Shown one piece after another: positions 49,370-59,569 of a DNA stretch of 64,000 bases. The position numbers were made by a program, and so were the translations under genes. The DNA is from Diploptera punctata (lineage: Eukaryota > Arthropoda > Insecta > Blattodea > Blaberidae): contig JASPKZ010004202.1 in assembly GCA_030220185.1 (NCBI GenBank), positions 1,616,001 to 1,680,000 on the forward strand, given 5' to 3'. Each line of letters begins with the position of its first letter. The first letter of the stretch is position 1. The notes below the pieces were generated by a model, which was given only the letters and a program-made list of their open reading frames with translations, did not search any database and was not told the DNA's origin.

Positions 49370-49614
49370 GCCTGGTCAGAAAAACATACAATTGAAAACA
49401 AAACAAAATTACTTAAACAATTGGAAAAACCGAAGGAACTCACAATTTGGGAAAAAATTTACATATGCAAGAATGAAAATACAACTATGAACTTTGAAAT
49501 ACCCGGTTATAAAGAAAGAGGACTGATTTGGAAATTCTTCGGTCGGCCACCAGATGGCGCGGAGGTCAGTCTGCAGGATAGAAGGCCGTTGGACGTCAGT
49601 TGTGAACGTGACGC

Positions 49615-49660
49615 AGCATTGACAATGTCACAAATTACGTGAAGAAACCCAGGGTCTGCT
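49615..49660 (+). ncRNA. U3-A8 hammerhead motif, family F in coding context
   Basis: AGCA 49615-49618, TTGACAA 49619-49625, TCAC/GTGA, GAAA 49644-49647, ACC/GGT, C49656, TGCT 49657-49660. The PLE frame runs ...RDAALTMSQIT and TGA... through the ribozyme, tying U3-A8 hammerheads to PLE 3' ends. Confidence 0.7.
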
Positions 49661-49764
49661 ATGATTTATGAAGTATGAGGTGAGTGAAATAATAAAAAAT
49701 AAACAATATTAAAGAACCTCATAGTGTTATTTCCTATCTACATAACTTAATTACAGTATTGTGT

Positions 49765-50205
49765 CACTTTTTTGACTACTGGAAATTAACGTAACTCAAT
49801 AGATACAATAGTAAATTGAATAAAACATTGTACAGTAATATTATTATTTAGGGGTGATGTTTGAATCCAAATTTAACATAGAAGTTTGAATTGAATTGAA
49901 TTTGTAGTCCTACAGGATTATAATTTATTGCTGATAAAAATAACTTAATTTTAAATCATCCAAATTTAAATCTTATGAGGCACTTAATTTTAGTGAAAAA
50001 ACTTATCACCGTGAATTGCATTTATATAATTGTTATTAGTTGACTCAGAATGATTTTTGGAAGTTGTTAGGGTTAGGATAGACTAGAACAGAATAGATTT
50101 ATTTTAGACTGGTGAAGTTAAGACAATGTGGCCTTTCTCTTCCACTCACCAGGGACAAACATATGTTACCTATAAATACAAAATATTACAATAATAGTAC
50201 ATATT
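49765..50205. other. p62 intron 4, nothing recognised
   Basis: AT-rich single-copy-looking sequence; no element, tRNA or coding signal seen. Confidence 0.4.
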
Positions 50206-50208
50206 AAA

Positions 50209-50638
50209 CAATTAATTATCTTTGAAGAGAAAAATTTTCGCCTAAACTGGGACTCGAAAATTTTTCTCTTCAAATATAATTTATCCTTCGATGAGAAGTG
50301 TTAAACTAATAATAAAATCGTCAATAGAAGCCCTACTGGCTATAAAGTAGTGTTTAAAATTCCCAATAAATGTCTTCTTAACTAAAGAAGCCGCCATTTG
50401 CAAAGATAGAAGCTATGGTTTCAAGCATTTGGCGCAAGGGAATTACAACGTACATAAGAGAAAAATTTGCGTCTAGATCGCAACTCGCCTCGGTAGCTCA
50501 GTTGGTAGAGCACTTGGCCCGGAAAGCCAAGGGTCCCGGGTTCGAGTCCCGGTCTAGGCGAAAATTTTTCTCTTCAAATATAATTTATCCTTCGATGAGA
50601 AGTGTTAAATTAATAATAAAATCGTCAATTAATTATCT
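50209..50638 (+). mobile_element. tRNA-like mobile element with 13-bp TSD
   Basis: Flanked by CAATTAATTATCT at 50209-50221 and 50626-50638. The left end is a 35-bp inverted stub (GAGAAAAATTTTCGCCTAAACTGGGACTCG region) joined head to head to a forward unit: tail, body with GCCGCCATTTGCAAAGATAG, module T15, tail. The tail TTTATCCTTCGATGAGAAG appears before and after, so slightly more than one tandem unit is present. Confidence 0.8.
50487..50559 (+). repeat. tRNA-like module T15
   Basis: Best preserved forward module: GCCTCGGTAGCTCAG, CTTGGC-CCGGAAA-GCCAAG, CCGGG-TTCGAGT-CCCGG, TCTAGGC. Could bind TFIIIC through its A and B boxes. Confidence 0.65.
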
Positions 50639-50831
50639 GTCAAATTGAATAGTAATGAAAATATTGTCTAATAATACAATAAAATTAAATACAATTAAAA
50701 TTAAATTAATGATAGAATGAATACAGATAGGAATAACAGCTCGAATCTACTATACATAAAAAAAGAAAAGAAAGAAAAAAATTACAAAGAAAGTAATAAA
50801 TTATGATGAATTAATCTATTGCTTTTTATAC

Positions 50832-51140
50832 AAGGGGGGCACGCCGTAGCGTAGTGGTTAAGGCACTGAGCTACAAGCCGGAGGGTCGAGGGTTCAAGTC
50901 CCGTTGGGGTCAGGATTTTTAAACTGACCCAAACCCTCTGGCGGCACTATGGCCCTGGGGTTGACTCAGCCTCTAACGGAAATGAGTACCAGACACCTGT
51001 TCTGGGGGTAAAGGCGGCCGTCACGCAGGGCTGACATCAAGTGCCGATTGTCTAGAAAAAATTGGGAGCCTTAACCTCCCACTACCCCAAGGGTCTCCTG
51101 AGGCCTGTTGTGGGATCACTTTACTTTTTTTTTATACAAG
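50832..51140 (+). mobile_element. tRNA-derived SINE S2 with TSD
   Basis: GGGGCACGCCGTAGCGTAG to ATCACTTTACTTTTT; box B GAGGGTTCAAGTCCC; flanked by TTTTTATACAAGG on the left and right. Confidence 0.8.
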
Positions 51141-51449
51141 GCATTAGGTAAATATATTAAATCTTAAAACTGTTTTTATTAAATAATGAAAAAACAAATT
51201 ATTCATTTTTAAATAATAATATTAGTGCGTTGTTTCTGTTAATTTTATTTTCAATTTGTTTCTGAAAGATTGTAAAGTTTGACAGTCTCTGACATAGGGT
51301 GAAAGGTAATTCCATGTTCTAGCAAGAGAAATTGTAAAAGATTTTGAATAATAGGTAATGTGATGAGGAGGGATATAAAGGACACTGTGCTCAAGGTATT
51401 GATGTTTTTCAGAAATTTTGTGTATTAAAAAGTATAATGACGTGTTTAT

Positions 51450-51870
51450 TTAATATTTGTAGGAAATAACACTGTGCGGCTTGTTTTAATTATTACGAGT
51501 TATTTCGACTCACCTCATTTTTTTTTTTACATTCTGCAGACTATAGTTACATCGCATCTATGCGACATTGTCGATACATTTTAAATGTTGTTTTTTGCGG
51601 TTGTCATCCCGTAGGTTGTATCTACTCTCTCTGTTGGCTGACAAATGAACTTCCAAATCAAATATTTTTTTTTCTCTTTCCCTGGGAATTTGAAAATTCA
51701 TAGTTTTCTCCTTTTTTTGTGGATGTAAATTTCATCCTAGAGGATGACAACCGCAAGAAATAAGTTAGAATGCATAGACAATGTCACATAGGTGTGACGA
51801 AACTATAGTGTGCCGAATATCAAAGAAATATGAGGTGAGTCAAAAATAACTAACTCATAGTTATAATAAT
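51450..51870. mobile_element. PLE palindrome with decayed U3-A8 hammerheads
   Basis: Left arm 51490-51720 and right arm 51735-51860; right core TAGACAA (51775-51781), stem II GTCAC-ATAGGT-GTGAC, GAAA 51799-51802, stem III ACTATAGT; cleavage base is G, so inactive. Stem I TGCA/TGC-type. A PLE coding trace (ENYEFSNSQG-like, WKFICQP) is visible on the minus strand. Confidence 0.6.
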
Positions 51871-52156
51871 GACATCTATTTAATTTTAGGAAGTGATATT
51901 TTGAGGTTATTTTAATTATATTATTTTTAGTCTGATCATCTTACCTCAATATTAATGTTGATTTGTTCTTGGACATGTTTCAAAACAATTCTGTTTTATC
52001 GTCAGTTTGTCCAGACTGGTTTGAATTATGTTGCACACCCTGGATGTCGATGTCAGCTCCATCGTGTGGTTGGGCAAAGAACCTCCAAACAAGGTCACGG
52101 AGCTTCTTTGGCCAACCACAGGATGGAGCTGACATCGACATCCAGGGTGTGCAACA

Positions 52157-52565
52157 TTTTTCTGTAATTGTAAGCCCATGTTTTCCCTTTACAGAGATTT
52201 AGGCGCTTTCCCCCTATAGGGAGGAATTTGAACCATACTTATTTATTTACACTTGTTTTCGTATAGATGTCATTTTGAGTGGTCCGTAGTCAGCGTTCCA
52301 CCTCATACTGACATATAGGAAACCAAGGTAGTACTAGGATGGGAAAGTTTGGTAAATTTTGCTTAGAGGCCTTTTCATTCAGGCTTAAGGATTTTTTACG
52401 AGCCTGAAAATCTTCAGACTCGGGACCCACAGCTTAAAGTCCCTCTCGGAGGACTTGCTCCTTGGATTTTTCTGTCCTAAAAATCCATTGATCCCGGCCA
52501 GGTTTGAACCCATGACCCTCGGGACCAGAAGCAAGGAGCATAACCACTAGTCCACTGCGGCCGAT
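52157..52565 (-). mobile_element. tRNA-derived SINE S6
   Basis: Minus strand head GGCCGCAGTGGACTAGTGG with box B CATGGGTTCAAACCTGG, body GACTTTAAGCTGTGGGTCCC, CTTGGTTTCCTATATGTC, end GGGCTTACAATTACAG. 12-bp duplication in a PLE arm. Its 3' part recurs at 61917-62092. Confidence 0.7.
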
Positions 52566-52599
52566 GGTGTGCAACATAATTCAAACCAGTCTGGGAAAG

Positions 52600-52633
52600 C
52601 TGACGATAAAACAGAATTGTTTTGAAACATGTC
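52600..52633 (+). ncRNA. Hammerhead motif, family K
   Basis: CTGACGA 52600-52606, AAAACA/TGTTTT, GAAA 52624-52627, ACATGT, C52633. Confidence 0.6.
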
Positions 52634-52959
52634 CAAGAACAAATGAACATTAATATTGAGGTAAGATGATCAGAGTAAAAATAATATAAATAATGACATG
52701 TGTTTTGTTCTTAATGTGTTATAGGGTTTTTTCATGTCTAGAAAATTGTATTGCTCTTGTGGGAACGCTGTTGCTATGTGACAGAGAAGAAAATATATTT
52801 CCCTCCTGTCCTTGTAGCATAAGTTTAACATCAACTTAATTTTATGGCATAATTATCTTTACTGCTGCTACTAAAATCTAAATCCTGTTCATTCTAGTGT
52901 TGTTACAAGGAACAACATTAACTTTAAAATTCATCGGAGAACATTTTGTTTCGTAAATT

Positions 52960-53155
52960 AATGAGTAATTTTTTAACATCCTACCTCATATTTTTATGTT
53001 TCAAACATGGGAAGTAGTTTTCGAGAGCAGGGTCTCTCTCATTTTCAACCGACATTATGAAATGTTTGAAGAAACATAAAATATGAGGTAAGATGTTAAA
53101 AAATGACTCATTAATTTACGAGTTAAGAACCTCATAATGTTATTTCCCATATTTA
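52960..53155. mobile_element. PLE palindrome (family I), truncated
   Basis: Arms AATTTTTTAACATCCTACCT and its complement; right terminus AACCTCATAATGTTATTTCCC. Hammerhead lost. Confidence 0.6.
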
Positions 53156-53159
53156 ACTA

Positions 53160-53490
53160 TGAACATTTTGTTTAAACAACTCACCTCATACCATGATACC
53201 ACGGTTTCAAACACAGTCGTGTTCATCCTCAGCCATAACTCTGACTGACAAAATTCTTCGGCTTTCAACTATTCTATTGTCACCATCTTCAGTGCTGCAA
53301 TCTATGGTTGAATTTATGAACTTCGAAATTACTTTGAACTACTACACGTTGTGGACGTGACACAGCATTGAGAATGTCACAAAGGATGATGAAACCCTGG
53401 GTATGCTTGCTAGGAGTTATGAAGTATGAGGTGAGTGAAATAAAAAATAAACAATATTAAAAAAACCTCATAGTGTTATTTCCTATCTAC
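53160..53490. mobile_element. Chimeric palindrome: family B left arm, family F right arm
   Basis: Left arm (minus) has the family B terminus and decayed hammerhead (GGTTTCAAACACAGTCGTG), then GAAATTACTTTGAA joins a family F right arm with CAGCATTGAGAATGTC and the terminus CCTATCTACATAAC. Two different PLE families joined head to head. Confidence 0.6.
53365..53406 (+). ncRNA. U3-A8 hammerhead motif with broken stem II
   Basis: GCA, TTGAGAA 53368-53374, GAAA 53391-53394, ACC-CTG-GGT, cleavage A53403, TGC; stem II no longer pairs (GTCAC against GAT). Confidence 0.5.
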
Positions 53491-53666
53491 ATAACTTAAT
53501 AACTTAATTGCTTATTTAAAATGAATTAACTAGTAAATCAATCTCGCATAAAAGGTCACGTCTGCTATCAAGAATTACTCCATAAGAGCAATGCTGTTTT
53601 CTAGATGTGAAAAAACGTATAGTAATTTTATGTATTAAATTTGTTTATTATGATGTTAACTTACAG

Positions 53667-53820
53667 AAATGAAAAAGGATATATCTGCTGGTATTGAGGA
53701 TCCATTAGTTGATGTTACTTCATTCGAAGATAAAACAATTGATGAAGGGTATGGTACAGGAAGTGATAAGTCTTCAGGAGCACCGAGTGGCAACATAGTA
53801 CATCAATATATGATAAAAAG
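53667..53820 (+). CDS. Tfb1: TFIIH subunit p62, exon 5
   Basis: AA completes GAA (E) after TTACAG. Reads MKKDISAGIEDPLVDVTSFE, DKTIDEGYGTGSDKSS, IVHQYMIKR. The DxxLDEGYG-like element is conserved in p62. Ends AG before GTAATT (phase 2). Confidence 0.9.
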
Positions 53821-54096
53821 GTAATTATGTACAGTCAATTCTGTTATTTGGGATGATCTAAAAAAACACGACCAATGTAAAAACATGGATATCCTAAAAA
53901 TGCTACAATAAAGAAACTACAAACAAATAAAATCTATGATGCAGGAACTGCTATAAACTAAGCAAATTTTTCAGCAAGTCAAATGTATGAATTAAATTAA
54001 TGTTTTTATTACCTCACCTCATTTATTTAACTTTCACAGGGAAAGAACACTATGAGGTTTAATTTAAGAATTAAATTAATGTTTTTATTACCTCAC

Positions 54097-54470
54097 CTCC
54101 TGTAAAGCGACTATATCCAAGAGCTATTTATCTAAATCCCGCGTTAATATCTCTAGTGCCCCGCTATTGTATAAAGTCCTAACATTCCATGTTCCTAGGA
54201 ACATGTGAGCCTTTGGCATGGGTTCCCTGAAGTAGTCCCTGCCCGGAGAACCGAATGGGGGACTCCCAGTTGAACCCATGTCCGCATTTCTTGACGGTTG
54301 TATTTTTACAGTGAAAGATCGTCACTCTTTCGACCAAGGTACTTTTTTCGTCTGGCTTATCACCGTCGACCAGTCCGGCATGGGTAACCCTATCGGCAGC
54401 AATGCTACTGCCGGCATAGCTCTCCCTTACTTTAAGGGAGGAAAGGAGATTACGAGTATTTGAGAATAAA
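54097..54470 (-). pseudogene. LINE 5' part: AP endonuclease N-terminus (inverted)
   Basis: Minus strand reads AHMFLGTWNVRTLYNSGALE, ILTRDLDK, stop, LLDIVALQE, the start of an AP-type endonuclease domain of RTE/CR1-like LINEs. Upstream is a leader-like frame. It lies head to head with the 3' fragment that follows. Confidence 0.7.
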
Positions 54471-54852
54471 GTACTGAGGAACATTTTTGGACCAAGGAGA
54501 GATGAACAGACAGGAGAATGGAGAAGACTACATATCAATGAACTACATGGTCTTTATAGGAAGCCAGATATAATAAGAACAGTTAAGTCTCATAGACTGC
54601 GATGGGCAGGACATGTGGCACGTATGGGGAATGGAAGACTTGCATGGAAGCTTCTTGTAGGAAAGCCAGAGGGAAAATGCCCAGTTGGTAGACCAAGAAT
54701 GAGGGGGGAGAATAACATTAACTATGATTTGAGGGAGGTGGATTATACGGGGAATGATTGGAAAGTATTAGCTCAGGATAGGGATGTATGGAGAGCATAT
54801 GTCCGCGCGGCCATGAACCTACAGGTTCGATAGTGCCAGTAAGTAAGTAAGT
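54471..54852 (+). pseudogene. LINE 3' part with AAGT tail
   Basis: Reads ENKVLRNIFGPRRDE-like text, HSLRWAGHVARMGNGRLAWK, GKPEGKCPVGRPRMR, NYDLREVDYTGNDWKVLAQD, AYVRAAMNLQVR, stop, then CCAGTAAGTAAGTAAGT. Together with 54097-54470 and the shared duplication TATTACCTCACC this is a twin-priming inversion. Confidence 0.75.
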
Positions 54853-55375
54853 ATTACCTCACCCCATATCCTTTTTCTTCTAGACTGCAGTTTTGGAGCT
54901 TATCTCCATCATCAGTAGCCTCTGGTCGACTGGTGTTATGTCGTTTCTTGGCGGTTTTCTTCTTACTTCTATCGGTGGACCAATGAACTTCTGGATCAGG
55001 TCAAAATTTGCGGGAGTTTCGAAATTCATGAGTTTATCTTTCTTGTTTTTTTTTTTGGATGCGGATTTTTTCCCAGACTGTGAGTTCCTTTTGTTTATCT
55101 GTGGGTTTGATTAGGCTAGCTTTTGTATAGATTAAATGTTTTTCAGACCAGGCGTCCAACATTTAATCGATACAAAAGTTAGCCTAATCAAACACACAGA
55201 TAAACAAAAAGAACTCACAGTCTGGGAAAAAATCCACATCCAAAAAAACAAGAAAGATAAACTCATGAATTTTGAAACTCCTGCAAATTTTGACCTGATC
55301 CAAAGGTTCATCAGTCCTCCAATAGAAGTAAGAAGAAAACCGCCAAGAAACGACTTAACACCGGTCGACGAGAGG

Positions 55376-55414
55376 CTACTGATGATGGAGATAAGCTCGG
55401 AAACTGCAGTCTAG
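55376..55414 (+). ncRNA. Hammerhead motif, family C
   Basis: CTA, CTGATGA 55379-55385, T, stem II GAG/CTC, GAAA 55400-55403, stem III ACTGCAGT, cleavage after C55411, TAG. Stem I CTA/TAG. The TAG is also the stop of the frame ...LLMMEISSETAV. Confidence 0.7.
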
Positions 55415-55748
55415 GAGAAAAAGAATATGAGGTGAGGTAATAAAAACATTAATTTAATTCATAAATTAAACCTCATAGTGTTCTTTTCCTATGAAAGTTA
55501 AATAAAGTCAAATGTATGTTCCCACAAAGTGTTGGACTGCTGAGGAAATAAATAATGCTAACCATAAGTTATTATTACCTACGTGATTCACGATTCATTT
55601 GATTCTTATTACTCTCATATCACTGTCATTTATTTTTAGTTTTTTATAGGTTGGTTCTAGATGGTATTTTGCTGAAAAGTTCTTAATTTACAAGATGAAG
55701 ATGAAGAGTGCTATTTTTTGATAATTTGTGAAAATTACTTTTTTTCAG

Positions 55749-55908
55749 GTTTAATCAACATTCCATCATGGTCTTGAAAGCATGTCAACAAAATACATCT
55801 CATTCTGCATTGGAGGATTTAGAATCTTCAAAGTTACCAAATAAGCACCCTGCAAATTCAAATGACAATAGTTCAGATAGTGGTGGCAATCTCCCAAAAG
55901 CTAAGAAG
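55749..55908 (+). CDS. Tfb1: TFIIH subunit p62, exon 6
   Basis: G completes AGG (R) after TTTTTCAG. Reads FNQHSIMVLKACQQNTSHSA, LEDLESSKLPNKHPAN, NDNSSDSGGNLPKAKK. RFNxHSxMVL is conserved in p62; the rest is the variable linker. Phase 0 donor GTACAT. Confidence 0.9.
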
Positions 55909-56159
55909 GTACATAATACATGAAACTTCTCCTAGTTTTTAACTTTAATACTTGGCATGCAGTCACCGTAATATTACATTGCCTAGAAACTTTGGTAAAA
56001 TGTAGGTTCTGTAATTTTACATCACTCCATTTTGCATGTTGATAAACTACATTTATTGTAATTTTACTTTTCCTGCAAAATGAGAATGGATTCCTGGTTC
56101 TTTCAGTGCATATTGTGAAAACTTGATACTAGTATCTCCTTGCAAACAAATGAAAATTG

Positions 56160-56187
<28 letters not shown>
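56160..56187. repeat. (TA)n microsatellite
   Basis: Uninterrupted alternating TA run of about 27 bp. Confidence 0.8.
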
Positions 56188-56190
<3 letters not shown>

Positions 56191-56212
56191 TAACGGTCGA
56201 ACTACAGTTTCT

Positions 56213-56455
56213 TTAAAATTCATCAGAGAACATATTGTTTAAACAACTCACCTCATAGGATTCATGCTTCCATGATATCGCGATTTCAAACATAGTCATG
56301 TTCATCTTCAGCCATAACTCCGACTGACTATTCTATTGTCACCATCTTCAGTGCTGCCAACTATCCTATGAGGTGAGTTGTTTAAACAATATGTTCTCCG
56401 ATGAATTTTAATGATTGTACCTCATCATGTTTACTTCCCAACATTAATTTAATAC
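56213..56455. mobile_element. PLE palindrome (family B), truncated
   Basis: Left arm retains the minus-strand hammerhead (ATCGCGATTTCAAACATAG, 56277 onward); the right arm starts beyond it at CTATCCTATGAGGTGAG. Terminus TACCTCATCATGTTTACTTCC. Confidence 0.65.
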
Positions 56456-56489
56456 AGTTTCTTTTTTATTTTGTTTATCTTTTATAGGA

Positions 56490-56820
56490 ATTAATCGCTA
56501 TGAGGTTTAATTTATGGTGAAATTAAATGTTTCTTACCTCTCCTCATATTGTTTGACAAACAAAAAGAACTCACGGTTTGGGAAAAGATCCACATTCAGA
56601 AAAACAAAGGAAAACTTATGAACTTCGAAATTCCTGCAAATTTTGACCTGATCCAGAGGTTCATCAGTCCACCAACAGAGGGAAGAAGAAGAGTTTCTTC
56701 CGATCGACATAACATCCGTCGCCAAGAAAGTGCTGATGATGAGACCGTTGTGGTCTCGAAATCGTGATCTACTTAGAAACTTTATATGAGGAGAGGTAAG
56801 AAACATTTAATTTCACCATA
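56490..56820. mobile_element. PLE (family E) right arm with complete 3' end
   Basis: Short left terminus (GTTTCTTACCTCTCCTCATA, 56530) joined to a right arm coding DKQKELTVWEKIHIQKNKGK, NFDLIQRFISPPTEGRRRVS and ending in a hammerhead and TATGAGGAGAGGTAAG. Confidence 0.75.
56728..56775 (+). ncRNA. Hammerhead motif, family E, well preserved
   Basis: AAGTG 56728-56732, CTGATGA 56733-56739, T, stem II GAGACC-GTTGT-GGTCTC perfect, GAAA 56758-56761, stem III ATCGTGAT (one G-U), cleavage after C56769, TACTT. Stem I AAGTG/TACTT pairs over 5 bp. Core fully consensus apart from the extra T. Confidence 0.8.
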
Positions 56821-57069
56821 ACAGATGAAGTGCTAGATGAGAGTACAAAGAATAATAAATAAGTTCAAGAAACAAAAATTAATCAATGCGAGGACACAAA
56901 AAGAAAATATAAAATTCAACACCACAATTTTTAAAAAGTTGAAAAATAGATACCGAAAAATTATTTTAGCCTCAATAGAATAATAGAATTCAACAAAAAT
57001 GAGAAAATGGAAGAAAAAAATAAATTAGTTATTTATCAGATAAGATGAAGGGATTATGATAAAATCGAT

Positions 57070-57330
57070 GTAAGAAAAACATAGGAATGTTAAAAATGGT
57101 AAAGTAGAAAAATCTGCAGTAGTTTCTCATGCTTGGTCAGAAAAACATTTAATTGAAAGACGGGGAAAATTAAATAAATTAAGAAAAAAAGAAAAACCTA
57201 AAGAATTTAGTTTGAGAAAAGACCTACATTCAAAAAGAAAATAAAAGGACCGATTAATTAAATTTGAAATTTTTTGGAAATTCTCGTATAAGACTTCTTT
57301 GATACCGGCGGTTTCAGACAATATCTTTGA
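57070..57330 (+). pseudogene. PLE endonuclease C-terminal fragment
   Basis: Reads HRNVKNGKVEKSAVVSHAWS, EKHLIERRGKLNKL then KEFSLRKDLHSKRK, stop. It is followed by a short family A hammerhead piece (TTTGATACCGGCGGTTTCAG). Confidence 0.65.
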
Positions 57331-57551
57331 TTGGTTGCTGGCCAAAGGAAGGCAAGACCGGTGATGGGGCTGCCATCGAGTTCAAATCGGATCCCCAAAG
57401 CTGTTTATAATTATATACCAAGAGGACGACGATCACTGGGCCTTCCTATGAAACACTGGAGGGAAAATTTTCTATAGGATTGTAACAGGCCTTGGCCTAA
57501 TACTTGGAAGGAAGAAGAAATTTTTGGGAACGTGATTTGATTTGGAGGTTC

Positions 57552-58050
57552 ATCGGTCTACTAATGTGGAAAGAGATATTGACTCCAAAATAAATAAATT
57601 TCAGACGGTGTGTGGAACAATACAGAGAATGTTCAAAAATAAAATTAGAAAAGAAACCAAGATAAAAATGTATAATGTTATGGCAGTTCCTACAATATTG
57701 TATGGATGTGAAACTTGGGCACCAATGAAAAAACAGAAGGATAGAATACAGACGGCGGAGATGAGGTTCCTAAGACAAGTAAAAGGATGTACAAGACTTG
57801 ATAGAATAAGAAATGAGGATATAAGAGAAGAATTGAAAGTACAGCCTTTATTGGATAAAGTCACGAATTACAGACAGAAATGGATTGATCACATGGATGG
57901 AATGAATAAGGAGAGATATCCATTGTTAGCAAGAAATTATCAAGCAAGAGGAAGACGTGATGTTGGAAGACCTAGAAGACTTTGGGCTGATGCATTATGA
58001 AGGCAGAACGGGCAATTACCTAATCCCTGGAGTGATGATGATGATGATCG
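57552..58050 (+). pseudogene. RTE-like LINE 3' end with TSD, copy 1
   Basis: Encodes MYNVMAVPTILYGCETWAPM, MRFLRQVKGCTRLDRIRNED and GRRDVGRPRRLWADAL, the C-terminus of an RTE-like enzyme. Tail ATGATGATGATGAT. TCGGTCTACTAA is found on both sides, so the target was PLE coding DNA (IWRFIGLLTNG when rejoined by eye). Confidence 0.75.
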
Positions 58051-58089
58051 GTCTACTAACAAACGGAGGAGGAAATATCACTATGATGT

Positions 58090-58265
58090 TTATTTTAATA
58101 TTGTTTAGTTGTTTCTTGACTCACCTCATACTTCTTAACTCCCTCGCAGATCCAAGAGTTGTGACCGTGAACAGCATTGGGAATGTCACAAATACAGTGA
58201 GAAAATCTAGATCTGTGAGGTAGTTAAGAAGTATGAGGTGAGTCAAGAAACAACGCAACAAAATT
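58090..58265. mobile_element. PLE palindrome (family D) in duplication unit 1
   Basis: TTCTTGACTCACCTCATACT with its complement at 58228; core TTGGGAA (A6 to G) and GAGAAAAT, so ribozyme inactive. Confidence 0.6.
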
Positions 58266-58473
58266 AAATCAAGTACTAACTGAAGATGGAGGATTATTTT
58301 CTCCAAAACTAATCTTAAAAAGAAGATAAAGTATGAGGGAAATTCTCTCTGGACCGTCCTATGAAACGCTGGAGGGAAAAGTTTCTATAGGATTGTAACA
58401 GGCCTTGGCCTAATACTTGGAAGGAAGAAGAAGAAGAAGAAATTTTTGGGAACGTGATTTGATTTGGAGGTTT

Positions 58474-58945
58474 ATCGGTCTACTAATGTGGAAAGAGATA
58501 TTGACTCCAAAATAAATAAATTTCAGACGGTGTGTGGAACAATACAGAGAATGTTCAAAAATAAAATTAGAAAAGAAACCAAGATAAAAATGTATAATGT
58601 TATGGCGGTTCCTACAATATTGTATGGATGTGAAACTTGGGCACCAATGAAAAAACAGAAGGATAGAATACAGACGGCGGAGATGAGGTTCCTAAGACAA
58701 GTAAAAGGATGTACAAGACTTTATTGGATAAAGTCACGAATTACAGACAGAAATAGATTGATCATATGGATGGAATGAGTAAGGAGAGATATCCATTGTT
58801 AGCAAGAAATTATCAAGCAAGAGGAAGACGTGATGTTGGAAGACCTAGAAGACGTTGGGCTGATGCATTATGAAGTCGGAACGGGCAATTACCTAATCCC
58901 TGGAGTGGTGGTGATGATGATGATGATCGGTCTACTAACAAACGG
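58474..58945 (+). pseudogene. RTE-like LINE 3' end, copy 2 with internal deletion
   Basis: Same as copy 1 until ACAAGACTT, then jumps to TATTGGATAAAGTCACG, losing about 60 bp and the frame. Confidence 0.7.
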
Positions 58946-59019
58946 AGGAGAAAACAATAACAAAACAATAGTCCAGTACTAAGTTGTGTAGGCAGGAAAT
59001 AACACTATGAGGTTTATTT

Positions 59020-59180
59020 TAATATTGTTTAGTTGTTTCTTGACTCACCTCATACTTCTTAACTTCCTCGCATATCCAAGAGTTGTGACCGTGAACAGCA
59101 TTGGGAATGTCACAAATACAGTGACAAAATCTGGATCTGTGAGGTAGTTAAGAAGTATGAGGTGAGTCAAGAAACAACGC
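59020..59180. mobile_element. PLE palindrome (family D) in duplication unit 2
   Basis: Same structure as 58090-58265; keeps GTGACAAAATCTGGATCTG. Confidence 0.6.
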
Positions 59181-59394
59181 AACAAAATTAAGTCAAGTAC
59201 TAACTGAAGATGGAGGATTATTTTCTCCAAAACTAATCTTAAAAGAAGATAAAGTATGAGGGAAATTCTCTCTGGGCCGTCCTATGAAACGCTGGAGGGA
59301 AAAGTTTCTATAGGATCGTAACAGGCCTTGGCCTAATACTTGGAAGGAAGAAGAAGTATGAGGTCGGATGTAATTTTAATATTCTAGCATTCAT

Positions 59395-59465
59395 GTCTTC
59401 GGTGTATCAAATTTGATGTACAGAGTTAGAGGTCTGGGATTCGATTCCTGGTTCAGATGATAATT
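59395..59465 (+). repeat. tRNA-like fragment
   Basis: GGGATTCGATTCCTGGTTCAG is the T-arm and 3' side of the T12/T14 module type; the 5' half is missing. Confidence 0.35.
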
Positions 59466-59569
59466 TTTTTCTTTTTGAAAAATTTATCTTGAAACTTTGT
59501 CCTTAAACTCCACTGATTTTATTCCCAAAGCATATTTAAATCTAAATCAAGAAGTGTTTCTGATTTTTT

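Larger units (their letters stand above)
48735..49760. mobile_element. PLE palindrome (family F) with endonuclease-coding arms
   Basis: Left arm (minus, 48740-49320) covers the GIY-YIG region to the terminus; right arm (plus, 49320-49740) covers the last third. Arms meet at AACTTGTCAAATACGAAAGG. Both encode WEKIYICKNENTTMNFEIPG and FFGRPPDGAEVSLQD. Confidence 0.8.
51890..52690. mobile_element. PLE palindrome (family K) split by a SINE
   Basis: Left arm 51890-52100, right arm 52105-52155 and 52566-52690. The insertion site has GGTGTGCAACAT on both sides (about 52144-52156 and 52565-52576). Right hammerhead at 52600-52633. Confidence 0.7.
54068..55505. mobile_element. PLE palindrome (family C) split by a twin-primed LINE
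   Basis: Left arm starts 54068, is cut at TATTACCTCACC (54084-54096) and resumes with the same bases at 54846. Left arm 54846-55150 and right arm 55150-55500 encode KHTDKQKELTVWEKIHIQKN and NFDLIQRFISPPIEVRRK. The right arm holds an intact hammerhead core. Confidence 0.75.
57440..59275 (+). repeat. 0.92-kb tandem duplication of a LINE-in-PLE composite
   Basis: Unit 1 (about 57440-58345) and unit 2 (about 58345-59275) share, in order: CCTATGAAACRCTGGAGGG, GGCCTTGGCCTAATACTTGG, GGGAACGTGATTTGATTTGG, the LINE, GGTCTACTAACAAACGGAGG, then a family D palindrome. A third partial start occurs at 59275-59360. They differ by small changes and one internal deletion in the LINE of unit 2. Confidence 0.7.
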
